Positions 36,990-45,669 are shown, numbered from the stretch's first letter. The stretch: 64,000 bases of DNA from Bog-257 sp963846715 (GCA_963846715.1 CAWJXA010000008.1:806001-870000), one strand, 5' to 3'. Notes: generated by a model not told the origin, from the sequence alone. A program made the numbers and translations.

Positions 36990-38276
36990 TTACAGAATTG
37001 CGTGCGGTGGAGTTTTAAATTGTAGTATTGTAATGAGATTGTGTATTTGTGATTTAAGTAAGGGTGTTAAAGTTGGGTGGTTGGTGAGGTGGTAGATGTG
37101 GGGTATTTTGGGTTTTGGTTTTTGTGGTGAGGTGTGTGGAGTAGGATGGTGTTTTGTGTATTTTTGTAGTGGTAGGGAGTGGGTTAATAGTAGTAGGTTG
37201 TTGTGATAGATGTGTAGGGTGTTATTGAGTAGATGGGAAAGTTCTACGGTTTGTCTGGTGTAGTTGCGATGGCAGGGCAAGGGCGGAAGGGCGATGGAAT
37301 GAGTGTCTAGAGTAATGACGTGGTCGGTAGCGATTACGAGTTGGTAGCGTAAACTGAGGTAGTGGGTTAGATAGAAGAGTAGTGGGAGGGAGTGAAAGTA
37401 GTGGGTGGTGTTGGTGGGGGGGTGGGTAAAGCGTTGGTTGTAGTTGGAGTAGAAGAGTTTGAGTATGGTATTAGTTTTGTTAAAGTAGTGGTGTTGAGTG
37501 AAGTGGAGTTGACGTTATATGGTTTTGTTAAGTGTGTTAGGTGGTTTTATGTGGTTTTTGGTTTGGGGTGAGTAGGTGAGGATTTGTTGTATGTTGAGTT
37601 TGTTTAAGGTGTGTTTTATTTGAGTAGGATATTGTTTATTGGTGAGTTGTTCGCCAAGGATCAAGTTGTATATTGAGTTGGAAGATGTTGTGGTGGTAGT
37701 GATAGAGGTTGAGTGGTATGTTGTGTGTGGTGATTATGGTGTGTAGGGTGTGTAGATAGTTGAGGTTATTTTTGGGTTTGAGTTGGAAGTGGGTGGTTAG
37801 GATTTGGTTGTTAGTGTTATTTTGAAAGTTGATGAGGGTGAGTTGGGGATTGTGGTTTTGGAGTTAGTTATGATGGTTGGTATTGGTGAGGGTTATTATG
37901 TTGAAATGTGGGTGGGGTGAGTGGTGGGAGTGATATTGGTGAGGTTGTTGTTTTTGTGGAGAGGTTAGTTTGGTGGTGTGTAGGATGTGGTGTATGGTTT
38001 TGTGGTTGATTGAGAGGTGTTTTTTGGTTTGAAGTTTTTTGGTGAGGTGGGAATTGTTGAAGTTTTGATATTTGTAGTGGGTTAAGCTTAGTATTAACTG
38101 CTCTCGGGAATTGAAACGGCCTAAGGTATGAAGTGAAAGTGATTGTTGTGAAGTAATTAGGTGATGGAATTGGGTAGATAGTGTTGTTTGAGTTGTTGTA
38201 TTTGTTGTGTAATTAGGTGTAGCAGATGGGCGGCTTCGCGTACGCTAAGCTGTTTGTTTGCTGTATTCTCGATCAT
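36990..38276 (-). pseudogene. Hypermutated ISNCY-type transposase gene
   Basis: Start ATG at 38276: MIENTANKQLSVREAAHLLH reads as the usual helix-turn-helix opening. The gene then passes through three frames and many TAA/TAG stops. Middle frame (about 38080-37580): YQNFNNSHLTKKLQ, PQLTLINFQNNTNNQILTTH, and NLNYLHTLHTIITTHNIPL. Last frame (about 37575-36990): SPQTKNHIKP, YNQRFTHPP, LRYQLVIATDHVITL, QTVELSHLLNNTLHIYHNN. Where the ISNCY family (from memory) has Gly, Asp, Glu, Arg, Ala and Trp, this copy has Asn/Ser, Asn, Lys, His/Gln, Thr and stop, exactly what coding-strand G-to-A changes produce. Two frame changes may be indels or sequencing errors. Non-functional. Confidence 0.85.
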
Positions 38277-38372
38277 TTTCACTTGTTGGAACTTTTTCTG
38301 ATTTATGGTTATTATTTTTATAGGGTGATAAAGTTTTGTTGTAGTTAAGGGGTGATATTATTTGGAGTATTA
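37006..38372. other. Cytosine-depleted tract: plus-strand C-to-T hypermutation
   Basis: Plus-strand C is absent from 37006-37243, 37355-37431, 37433-37512, 37514-37651, 37663-38086, 38122-38222 and 38299-38372, in total 1,132 of 1,367 bases, while G stays abundant. Flanking sequence on both sides is normal. C survives in islands at 37244-37354, 37652-37662, 38087-38121 and 38223-38298, plus single Cs at 37432 and 37513. Loss does not depend on the next base: CA, CC, CG and CT are all gone inside the runs. The tract covers the transposase gene and about 95 bases upstream of it, approximating a full insertion sequence; terminal inverted repeats could not be recognised through the mutations. Confidence 0.9.
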
Positions 38373-38506
38373 CAAGCGCTCGGCGAAGCATTTGACAATC
38401 GGGACAAGCCTGCTCAACAATAACGGGCAAGTCATTGGTTGGGCAGCAGCTCGGGTCTACCAGCTTCGCTTCGGCTCCCCACCACACCGTTTGTCCGGAA
38501 TAAATT

Positions 38507-38872
38507 ATGGCCAAAATTCTCTGCGTCGACGACGAGGAGCACATTGTTACCTTGAAATGCGCCATACTCGAGGCCGCTGGGCACCAAGTGACGCCCGCAA
38601 CCTCTGCTCAGGAAGCCATAGAAAAGTTGCAGCTCAACAGCTATGACGCTGTGGTCACCGATTGGCGACTTGGGGACTCAAACGGTCGCGCGATTGTTCA
38701 GGCCGCCAAAATGCATTCCACCATGCCAGTCGTAGTCGTATCGGGTTATGTCGCAGAAGCCTTTCAGGCTGCTGAACCTTTGGCCGATCTCTATCTGGAA
38801 AAGCCGGTCAATCCAGAAGAACTCGTTACCATCGTTAACGAACTTCTCAAGACCGGCGACCACCCGCAATAA
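38507..38872 (+). CDS. Stand-alone response-regulator receiver protein
   Basis: 121 residues, receiver domain only. Starts MAKILCVDDEEH (acidic pair), phosphoacceptor Asp at about residue 52 in VVTDWRLGD, conserved VVVSGY and Lys at about 99 in LEKPVNP. All phosphotransfer residues are present. There is no output domain, so it may relay phosphate or act by protein contact. Lies upstream of a PAS histidine kinase (250 bases away, same strand), a plausible partner. The 134 bases just upstream, after the hypermutated tract, have normal composition and hold no gene. Confidence 0.88.
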   Translation: MAKILCVDDEEHIVTLKCAILEAAGHQVTPATSAQEAIEKLQLNSYDAVVTDWRLGDSNGRAIVQAAKMHSTMPVVVVSGYVAEAFQAAEPLADLYLEKPVNPEELVTIVNELLKTGDHPQ

Positions 38873-39121
38873 GTACGCTCCGGACCTCAGAAGTCAAGCA
38901 CTAGCATAGTCCCGCGAGCGCTAACGACCAATAATACCAATACCTTACGGCCCACCAATAGGCCGAAAGCCTGATGTATGCATTTATCACCTTAAGAAAA
39001 AAAGGGTGTCCCAACACATCCTGAGAATCCATTCTGCCTATCCAACTTGCGTAGGAAAACTGAATTACCAGCCCACAGGTGAGCTGCGGTGGGGGATTTG
39101 GCCATTGAGAGGCAGGTCAGC

Positions 39122-40333
39122 ATGCGGGCGGCGGGCGAATTCGGGGCGCACTGGTTCACGCACTTGTGGAATGCATCGGCGTTCGCGGTGGGCGCAATTT
39201 TCAGTGTCGTCGAGGGGAGTCGGGGATCTAAGCCGACCAGTCAACCTAATGTGCCAGAATTGCGATCGGTGCTGCAGAGCCTGCCAGAGGCGGTATTTCT
39301 ATTCGATTCCCATTGTTGCGTCATCGAAGTCAACAAGGCCGCCGAAGAATTAAGTTGCCAAAGCCGGGCGGATTTACTGGCCTTGGATACCGCGGCATTG
39401 ACTGAGCGGATCGTGGGCCCAGGATCCGGCGCCGATCTCAAGACAATCGTCAATCGTGCGCTGCGCGGTGAGTTAGTGCGGCACGAGCGCCGGATCCTTC
39501 ATTGCGCAGCAAAAGGCAAGCCGATAGAGGTGCGCATTTCCGGCAGCCCCATTTACTCTCCGTCAAAGCGCATAAGCGGCGCGCTGATCGTAATTGAGGA
39601 TGTCAGCGAACTTTCCGGCCTCCGAGAACAAGTGGCAAGTGGCGAGCGCCATTTCGCTGTGGGTCAGATGACCGCCGGGTTGGCCCACGACTTCAACAAC
39701 ATCCTGGGCACAATTTCGCAGGCCGTTTACGTGCTGGAGATGACGGGCGGCCGTGCCGAATCCGACCGCAACATGCTAGGCATCATCAATAACGCTGTGC
39801 GGCGTGGCGCCGAGATTGTCAATAACATCCGGGAATATCTCAGGGGCCGCACCGAAGCACCCTCGCGGGTAAATATGCGGGTGCTGTTGGAAGAGGTTTT
39901 GCAACTAACAGAACCTGTATTGGAAATGCATCCGGGCATAAACATTAGTCATGACCTGCAGGACTCCTGCGAGGTTTGCGCAAGCCCGCCCGAGTTGCGG
40001 CGCGTTTTTACCAATTTGATTTTGAACGCGCTCGATGCCATGCCTCAGGGTGGGACCTTGACCATTGGCTGCCGGCACAAAGAGGGCCGGGTCATGGTAA
40101 GCGTGAGCGATACTGGGGCCGGAATTCCGTTCGAAACACAGAACAGAATTTTCTCGCCTTACTTCACCACTAAAGCCAAAGGCACAGGCCTGGGCTTGGC
40201 GGGCGCGCGCAAGGCAATTCAGGCACAGCGAGGGGACATTACCTTCGAAAGCACTCCGGGAACGGGAACGACATTCTTCATCTCTCTGCCCACCATTACC
40301 GATCAGGAGCTTGGTTATCCTCGCGTAGCATGA
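39122..40333 (+). CDS. PAS-domain sensor histidine kinase
   Basis: About 403 residues; the frame is open to 39089, and I choose the ATG at 39122. A PAS domain comes first (ELRSVLQSLPEAVFLFDSHC to ALIVIEDVSEL), then the phosphoacceptor box AGLAHDFNNILGTI with His near residue 188, and the ATP-binding domain: N box NLILNALDAM, G1 VSDTGAGIPF, F box IFSPYFTTK, G2 GTGLGLAGA. The H-box HDFNN is typical of NtrB-like kinases with PAS input. No clear membrane helix, so it probably senses a cytosolic signal. Likely partners are the receiver at 38507 or the convergent NarL-like gene at 40364. Confidence 0.9.
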   Translation: MRAAGEFGAHWFTHLWNASAFAVGAIFSVVEGSRGSKPTSQPNVPELRSVLQSLPEAVFLFDSHCCVIEVNKAAEELSCQSRADLLALDTAALTERIVGPGSGADLKTIVNRALRGELVRHERRILHCAAKGKPIEVRISGSPIYSPSKRISGALIVIEDVSELSGLREQVASGERHFAVGQMTAGLAHDFNNILGTISQAVYVLEMTGGRAESDRNMLGIINNAVRRGAEIVNNIREYLRGRTEAPSRVNMRVLLEEVLQLTEPVLEMHPGINISHDLQDSCEVCASPPELRRVFTNLILNALDAMPQGGTLTIGCRHKEGRVMVSVSDTGAGIPFETQNRIFSPYFTTKAKGTGLGLAGARKAIQAQRGDITFESTPGTGTTFFISLPTITDQELGYPRVA

Positions 40334-40363
40334 ACCCAGGGCTGAGATGGTATTTGGCCGCCC

Positions 40364-41077
40364 TTACTGGACGGACGGCGAAGCTGGAGGAATCGCCCGG
40401 CGCTCGCCAGCACCTTGCGACGCTCGCGCCCGCGACGGCACGACTGCGACGGATGCGGTTGCTTGGGCCAGAATCCGGTGATGCACGACAAACAAAGCCA
40501 GCTCTAAGCGATCGGAAACTCCAACTTTGTCGAAAATGTTGCGTAACGCATTCTTGATCATCTGCTCGCTGGTGTAGAGCTGAAAAGCAATTTCGCGGTT
40601 CTTGTAGCCTTGAACCACGGCAGCAATGATGCGCAGTTCCCGGTCCGAGAGGCGGTCGCGCACCCGAGCGCCAACCAGGTCCTCGCTCACATCAGCATCT
40701 GCCGGGTTCGGGCTTTGCAGAAATGATTGGCCACGAGAAAGTCGCCGCACCGCCTCAACCGCGATGTTGCCCCCTGCCGACCGATAGATGACGCCCTGCA
40801 CACCCATGCGCATGAAGTCCGACGCATGTTCAGCATTTTCCGCCAGCATCAGCACTGCGGTGTGACGGGTTGCCGCGATTGCCTGGATTTCGGGAAGCAA
40901 AGGAAGGAAGCTGGTCGAGAGAATCAGCACGTGCGATCGAAGTTTATCGAGCGCGTTTAGCAACTGCTCCGGGGACTGCGGCTGACCGACAATGCGCATG
41001 TCTTCCTCAACCGCCAATACCTTGGCTATCCCGGCACGAAAAATTGCTTGGTGGTCAGCGATAATGACGTTGATCAT
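40364..41077 (-). CDS. NarL/LuxR-type regulator with degenerate receiver domain
   Basis: 237 residues. The N-terminal receiver-like domain begins MINVIIADHQAIFRAGIAKV, but where the family has the phosphoacceptor Asp the sequence reads HVLILSTSFLP, and the conserved Lys position reads VIYRSA. It is therefore probably not phosphorylated in the standard way. The C-terminal LuxR helix-turn-helix is well formed: LSDRELRIIAAVVQGYKNRE, IAFQLYTSEQMIKNALRNIF and DKVGVSDRLELALF. A disordered Ala/Arg/Pro tail follows. Converges with the histidine kinase gene (30 bases between stops). DNA binding is likely; the input signal is unknown. Confidence 0.87.
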   Translation of the reverse strand: MINVIIADHQAIFRAGIAKVLAVEEDMRIVGQPQSPEQLLNALDKLRSHVLILSTSFLPLLPEIQAIAATRHTAVLMLAENAEHASDFMRMGVQGVIYRSAGGNIAVEAVRRLSRGQSFLQSPNPADADVSEDLVGARVRDRLSDRELRIIAAVVQGYKNREIAFQLYTSEQMIKNALRNIFDKVGVSDRLELALFVVHHRILAQATASVAVVPSRARASQGAGERRAIPPASPSVQ

Positions 41078-41411
41078 CCTAGAACCTGTTGCGGTTCCGG
41101 TTTGTGTGTGAGTGGGAGCCCAGATTTCTATTCTCGAGGGGGGCTAACCACGACTCACCGGAACGGCGGCCAGCTAGTTTCAGGTTTATACCACGGATGT
41201 ACGGCCAAAGATAGGTTTTTAGTCACCATTGATGAATATCTGGTTCACACTAAAGTGGTGATAACGCCTCCTATCCTTGGAGACTGAGAGATCGTCAAAG
41301 CAGCTCCTTTTGGTGCGCCCCAGGAAGATTGGTTGTTCCCCTTGTGGCAGTCATTCAGTAAACCGTTGACGGCTAGCGAGTTGCCACTTCTGGCCTTATG
41401 ATCGAGTTGGG
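41078..41411. other. Divergent promoter region between the NarL-like gene and alr
   Basis: About 330 bases, AT-richer than the surrounding genes. No gene or RNA recognised. It should contain promoters for both divergent genes; a GTCACCATTGATGAATATC-like stretch near 41222 has no known match. Confidence 0.4.
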
Positions 41412-42584
41412 ATGACTGCAACTTTCACATCTTCGCGCGTCGAGACTCGCCCTAATTGGGCTGAAGTTTCGCTCCCCGCCTTGCGTCACAATTTCAGAGC
41501 CTTGCAAGCGCACGTAGGCTCCGATGTCACCATCTGCGCGGTGGTAAAGTGCGACGCTTACGGACACGGAGCACAAGAGTGCGCGCTGGCCTTACAGCAG
41601 GAGGGCGCAAAGTGGTTTGGGGTCACGTCGACCGATGAAGGAGTACTCTTGCGCGAGGCTGGCGTTACTGCACGGGTGTTAGTGATGTGCGGGGTCTATC
41701 GCGGAGAAGAAGAAGATGCCCTGCGCCTTTCGCTCACGCCCGCAGTATTCCGTCTGCAAGACGCGGAAGCGCTGGCCACGGCGGCCACACGGCAGCGTCT
41801 GACTGCGCCAGTCGCGATCCATCTCAAGATCGACACTGGCATGGCCAGGCTTGGACTTCCGTTGGCTGATCTTGAGGCGTTCGCGGAAGGTGTCAAGCGC
41901 CTGCCGCAGATCGAACTCGAGGCCGTGTTCAGCCATCTGGCTTCGTCGGAGGTACTCGACGATGAGGCCACACAGCAACAAATTGGCCGCTTCGAAGCAG
42001 CCTTGCAGACGTTGGCGTCACATGGCCTGCGTCCGCGGTTGCGCCACCTGGCTAATACGAGCGCGGCCATCGAACGTCCGGAGACGTGGCACAACTTTGT
42101 CCGTCCAGGGCTGGCGCTGTATGGATACGAACAGCAACCGTGCCATCGCGACGGCTCGCCGGCGGCTGCACCGCCATTGTCGCTACGACCGGTCTTGGCA
42201 TGGAAGACTCATGTCATTGCAGTTCGTGATGTTCCCGCCGGTCAAGCCCTCGGATACAACGGCGCCTACACTACGCCCGCGCCGGCGCGTATCGCCACGG
42301 TTTCCGTCGGTTATGGTGATGGACTGTCGCGCAGGCTTTTTGGCAACGGCGAAGTGCTTTTGCGCGGACAGCGCGCACCCATGCGTGGCCGTATTTCGAT
42401 GGACCTGACTTTGATCGATGTAACTCACATTGCGGGCGTCGCCATTGGCGACGAAGTGACCCTCATCGGCCGAAGCGGAGCCGAAGAGATCACGGCGAAC
42501 GACCTCGCACGCTGGGAAGGAACCGTAGTCTACGAGACGTTGTGCAATCTGACCAAGCGCGTGCCCCGGCGATACTTAGGATAG
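41412..42584 (+). CDS. alr: Alanine racemase
   Basis: 390 residues. PLP-dependent interconversion of L- and D-alanine for peptidoglycan. PLP-binding Lys46 lies in AVVKCDAYGHGA, and the second catalytic base Tyr (about 301) in SVGYGDGLSR. Other motifs: HLKIDTGMARLG, FSHLASSE, ANTSAAI, NFVRPGLALYGYE and GRISMDLTLIDVT. Complete and in the usual length range. The rsmD gene converges on it (8 bases between stops). Confidence 0.95.
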   Translation: MTATFTSSRVETRPNWAEVSLPALRHNFRALQAHVGSDVTICAVVKCDAYGHGAQECALALQQEGAKWFGVTSTDEGVLLREAGVTARVLVMCGVYRGEEEDALRLSLTPAVFRLQDAEALATAATRQRLTAPVAIHLKIDTGMARLGLPLADLEAFAEGVKRLPQIELEAVFSHLASSEVLDDEATQQQIGRFEAALQTLASHGLRPRLRHLANTSAAIERPETWHNFVRPGLALYGYEQQPCHRDGSPAAAPPLSLRPVLAWKTHVIAVRDVPAGQALGYNGAYTTPAPARIATVSVGYGDGLSRRLFGNGEVLLRGQRAPMRGRISMDLTLIDVTHIAGVAIGDEVTLIGRSGAEEITANDLARWEGTVVYETLCNLTKRVPRRYLG

Positions 42585-42592
42585 TCGCCCGC

Positions 42593-43153
42593 CTAAGCAA
42601 GCCGGTAGAAGCTTAGCGATGCATCGCCCTGATCGAGCCGTCGATAGCGCACCAGCGCGCCAAAGCGTTCGCCGGGATCGAACTTTTTTTCATGCTCCGC
42701 GATGACCAGGCTCGTGGGCTGGAGCAGCCGAGATTGCGACAGATAACCAAGCGTATGTTCGTAAGTTCCTCGCATGCGATAGGGCGGATCGAGAAAGCAA
42801 TAGTCGCAAACCACTCCGGTACTTTCCAGCAGCCGCAGTGCCGGTGCGACCTCGCGCTCGTGCACTTCAAATCCCGTTGCGACCCCCAGAGATGCCAGAT
42901 TCGATTGGAGCAGGCGCGCATGCTTTTTCTCCGACTCCACGAAATACGCTTGCCTCGCGCCCCGACTCAGCGCTTCGATGCCTACCGCCCCGGTTCCGGC
43001 GTACAGGTCGAGCCATACGCTGTCCGACAAATTACCCGCTGCAGCAAGGACATCGAACAGCGTTTCCCGCAACCGATCGCTGGTGGGGCGTAAGTCAAGA
43101 CCTGGCAATGATCGCAAGGGACGGCTGCGAAACTGTCCGGCGATGATGCGCAT
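42593..43153 (-). CDS. rsmD: 16S rRNA (guanine966-N2)-methyltransferase RsmD
   Basis: 186 residues. Methylates G966 of 16S rRNA with SAM. MRIIAGQFRSRPLRSLPG at the N-terminus, RPTSDRLRETLFDVL, SAM-binding WLDLYAGTGAVGIEALSRGA and the catalytic YCFLDPPYRMRG (DPPY) are all present. ATG at 43153. Divergent from the M50 peptidase gene with a 43 bp gap. Confidence 0.95.
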   Translation of the reverse strand: MRIIAGQFRSRPLRSLPGLDLRPTSDRLRETLFDVLAAAGNLSDSVWLDLYAGTGAVGIEALSRGARQAYFVESEKKHARLLQSNLASLGVATGFEVHEREVAPALRLLESTGVVCDYCFLDPPYRMRGTYEHTLGYLSQSRLLQPTSLVIAEHEKKFDPGERFGALVRYRRLDQGDASLSFYRLA

Positions 43154-43196
43154 CTCCTAGAGTGTATAGAATGAATATGGAGGCTGGTGCGGAGTA

Positions 43197-44309
43197 ATGA
43201 GAAGTTGGTCAATTCCCGCGGGTCGATTGTTCGGAGTGGATATCCGCATCCATCTCACGTTTGTTTTTCTGCTGGCCTTTGTCTGGTTCACGCAATCGGT
43301 AGCCATGGGCACCGCCGGTGCCATGCGCGGCCTGGTGCTGGTGGGGATGATATTCGCCTGCGTGGTCTTGCATGAGCTTGGACATGCGGTAGTAGCCCGC
43401 CGAAATGGGGTCGCAGTGCGAGCTATCATTTTGCTTCCGATTGGCGGGGTCACGCTGATGGAGGATGTCGGGCAGCACAACGCCGATTCTGCTCGCGATA
43501 TCCGCATCTCGGTCGCGGGCCCGGTAGTTAATTTGATCATTGCCGCGCTCTCCGGCGCATTCATTTTGGCATTTCTTCCGCAGGTGAATCTGTGGGCCCA
43601 GCCGTTCGTGCATGCCAATAACCTTCCCCGTAGTTTGTTCTGGGGAAATGTGTTCCTCGGTGGTTTCAATTTGCTGCCTGCCTATCCGATGGACGGCGGT
43701 CGCATACTACGCTCGCTTCTGGCGGAACGCATGGACTACGTACGAGCCACCCGGCGCGCGGTTGCAATCGGTCAGGGGTTCGCGATGCTCCTGATTTTTC
43801 TCGGAGTTTGGAACACCTGGCTTATGCTGATTGGCTTCTTCCTCTTCGTGGGCGCGCAACTGGAAGATCGTTCGGTCGTCTTCCAGTCGGTGCTGGAAAG
43901 CGTGCACATGGAAGACGTGATGCTCACCGGCTTCTCGACTCTCTCCCCGGCGGACACGCTGGAAGATGCGCTGCAGAAAGCGGTGCACACTCTGCAAGAT
44001 GATTTCCCAGTCGTGCGCGGCAGCGACATGGTGGGCGTCATCAGCAAGCAGCATATCGTGCAGGCGCTTCGGGTTGGCGGCAACGGCTACGTGCAGTCGG
44101 CCATGATACGTGCGTTCGAGATTGCGCAGCGCAGTGATTCGCTGGCGTCAGGCTTCCGCAAACTCGGGGGGCGGGGACTCAGCATGATTCCCGTGGTCGA
44201 CCAGCAACGGCTCATCGGCATTGTCACCATGCAAAACCTGATGCACAGCATGGCCTTGTTGGCGGAGACCCGCCGGTTGCGAAGGCAGCAGGATAGTAAC
44301 AACTCGTAG
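43197..44309 (+). CDS. Site-2 protease family (M50) membrane metalloprotease with CBS domains
   Basis: 370 residues. Six hydrophobic segments with zinc motif HELGH at residues 59-63 and NLLPAYPMDGGR (third ligand Asp near 166), the arrangement of archaeal/bacterial S2P homologues such as SpoIVFB-type proteases. Two CBS domains follow (MEDVMLTGFSTLSPADTLED..., FRKLGGRGLSMIPVVDQQRL), which usually bind adenosine nucleotides and could regulate cleavage. Starts ATG at 43197 with GGAG just before. Substrate unknown; no anti-sigma factor is nearby. Confidence 0.9.
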   Translation: MRSWSIPAGRLFGVDIRIHLTFVFLLAFVWFTQSVAMGTAGAMRGLVLVGMIFACVVLHELGHAVVARRNGVAVRAIILLPIGGVTLMEDVGQHNADSARDIRISVAGPVVNLIIAALSGAFILAFLPQVNLWAQPFVHANNLPRSLFWGNVFLGGFNLLPAYPMDGGRILRSLLAERMDYVRATRRAVAIGQGFAMLLIFLGVWNTWLMLIGFFLFVGAQLEDRSVVFQSVLESVHMEDVMLTGFSTLSPADTLEDALQKAVHTLQDDFPVVRGSDMVGVISKQHIVQALRVGGNGYVQSAMIRAFEIAQRSDSLASGFRKLGGRGLSMIPVVDQQRLIGIVTMQNLMHSMALLAETRRLRRQQDSNNS

Positions 44310-44346
44310 TCGAGATGGCCATGATCGCCACACACGCTAGCCGAAA

Positions 44347-45159
44347 CTATCGCAGGCGCCAGCCTATGGTTTTAGGACCACTGCCTACCGGATAGGGATA
44401 CGCTTTAACCCTGAGGCTAACTTGTCGTGCAAATAATGCGGGCGTGGTTACGCAGACTCCATCCTGCACCTGTAACCGGATCGTCTCGCCTTTGGGCCCG
44501 ATGCGTTGCGGAAAATCGACGCTCTCCTCCGAACCACAGCACAGGTACAACGAAAGCAGATCGCAGAATTGCAGCACGTCCGTCCAGTACTGCACTTCGC
44601 TTTCCGAGCGGCCTTGCAGGCGCAGCAAGTGAGACTGGCGATGTTCTTCGGCCAGCAGGAAGTCACGCACGCTTCGCGCATCGTCTTCTGAATATGCGCC
44701 TGCGCTGATTCCAAACCTGCCAAGCCTGGAGAAGTGCCCGCTAACAATTAGGGCTGCAATCGGCGCCACCGCTTCGGCGGAGTCAGTCGACCCTCGCCAC
44801 GCGCGCAGAAAGTCTCCGGCCTTGATATCCAGAAAAGAGAGTGGCCTGCCTTCAGCGTTCAGAGCGATGTTGTCGCCGGAATACGCCGCGGGAGTCGCAC
44901 TCAGCCGCTCTAAGCCATTGTCGAAACTCTGCCACCCCTCGTCGTGCAGGCCGATGCCCCGAACAATGTCATCATCGAGCTGAGGAGCGCCTGCAATTAC
45001 AAGATGCTGGGCAATTTCGCCCGACAGTCGCGCGTGATCGGGCTGATGTATCAGTTGATAACTTGCCGACCTGGTTTTCTCCGTGCGGGCAACGGCCTCC
45101 CAAGCAGCGATAAACCCGTTGCTTGGTTCGATGCACTGGGATTCGGGCCGCAGGATCAC
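44347..45159 (-). CDS. DUF3891 family protein
   Basis: 270 residues. The N-terminal half carries DHARLSGEIAQHLVIAG and GIGLHDEGWQSFDNG, then FLRAWRGSTDSAEAVAPIAA and HFSRL; these His/Asp clusters typify DUF3891, an HD-like helical family with unknown substrate. No signal peptide. ATG at 45159 lies 5 bases after the stop of the DUF488 gene at 45165, so the two genes are almost certainly one transcription unit (DUF488 first). Function not established. Confidence 0.8.
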   Translation of the reverse strand: MILRPESQCIEPSNGFIAAWEAVARTEKTRSASYQLIHQPDHARLSGEIAQHLVIAGAPQLDDDIVRGIGLHDEGWQSFDNGLERLSATPAAYSGDNIALNAEGRPLSFLDIKAGDFLRAWRGSTDSAEAVAPIAALIVSGHFSRLGRFGISAGAYSEDDARSVRDFLLAEEHRQSHLLRLQGRSESEVQYWTDVLQFCDLLSLYLCCGSEESVDFPQRIGPKGETIRLQVQDGVCVTTPALFARQVSLRVKAYPYPVGSGPKTIGWRLR

Positions 45160-45164
45160 CGAGC

Positions 45165-45593
45165 TTATCTCGCCCGCGCGGCACGGCCGCGCTTAGCGGC
45201 AGTAACTCGGATGGGGCCGGTGCCGGTGGGCGGCTTACGGTCGCCATCGACCAACTGTTTTAGGACAACGGCGTTGTTGCGATCTTCGTTCTTGGAAGCG
45301 AACAGCAAGGTCAAGCGGCGGCGTTTCTTCTGCAGCCCGTAAAGCTGCTGTAACGCTGTGTTCGCTGCTTCGCTAGCTAGCTCCTTCAAATACTTCTCAC
45401 GAAACTTGCTCCATTGCTGGGGATGAGCGTGATACCACTTGCGCAACTCGTCAGAGGGCGCAAGGTCCTTCAGCCAGGCATCGAGCGCGAGGTCTGACTT
45501 TTTTAAGCCCCGAGGCCACAGCCGGTCTACCAGCACGCGCGTACCATCTTGTGGCGACGGCTCAGCGTAAACGCGTTTGAGGGCGATGGTCAT
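45165..45593 (-). CDS. DUF488 (YeaO-like) family protein
   Basis: 142 residues. ALKRVYAEPSPQDGTRVLVD and RLWPRGLKKSDLALDAWLKD at the start, then ELRKWYHAHPQQWSKFREKY and a C-terminal LTLLFASKNEDRNNAVVLKQ: the full DUF488 signature (DRLWPRG, W..HDP-like, LLY.SKD-like). A basic tail of about 20 residues extends past the domain. Structure-based work groups the family with small uncharacterised enzymes. Upstream partner of the DUF3891 gene. Confidence 0.88.
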   Translation of the reverse strand: MTIALKRVYAEPSPQDGTRVLVDRLWPRGLKKSDLALDAWLKDLAPSDELRKWYHAHPQQWSKFREKYLKELASEAANTALQQLYGLQKKRRRLTLLFASKNEDRNNAVVLKQLVDGDRKPPTGTGPIRVTAAKRGRAARAR

Positions 45594-45669
45594 GCGAGGT
45601 GTATTCTAACTCTGTTGAAGCCTGTGGTGCGGCTTCACGCGAGCACAGAATTTCCTGGAACCTGGAAGA

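Noticed and set aside
36990..37280. A 96-residue His/Pro/Thr-rich minus-strand protein
   Set aside because: It is the last frame of the hypermutated transposase, not an independent gene; its odd composition comes from G-to-A changes.
37006..38372. G-quadruplex array, telomere-like or simple low-complexity DNA
   Set aside because: There is no repeating unit, and the tract still decodes as a specific transposase over more than 400 codons, which low-complexity DNA would not.
37006..38372. Diversity-generating retroelement variable region, using the nearby reverse transcriptase
   Set aside because: Those mutate adenines in a short template/variable pair. Here cytosine is lost over 1.4 kb, no template repeat is present, and the reverse transcriptase is of the group II intron type with domains V/VI.
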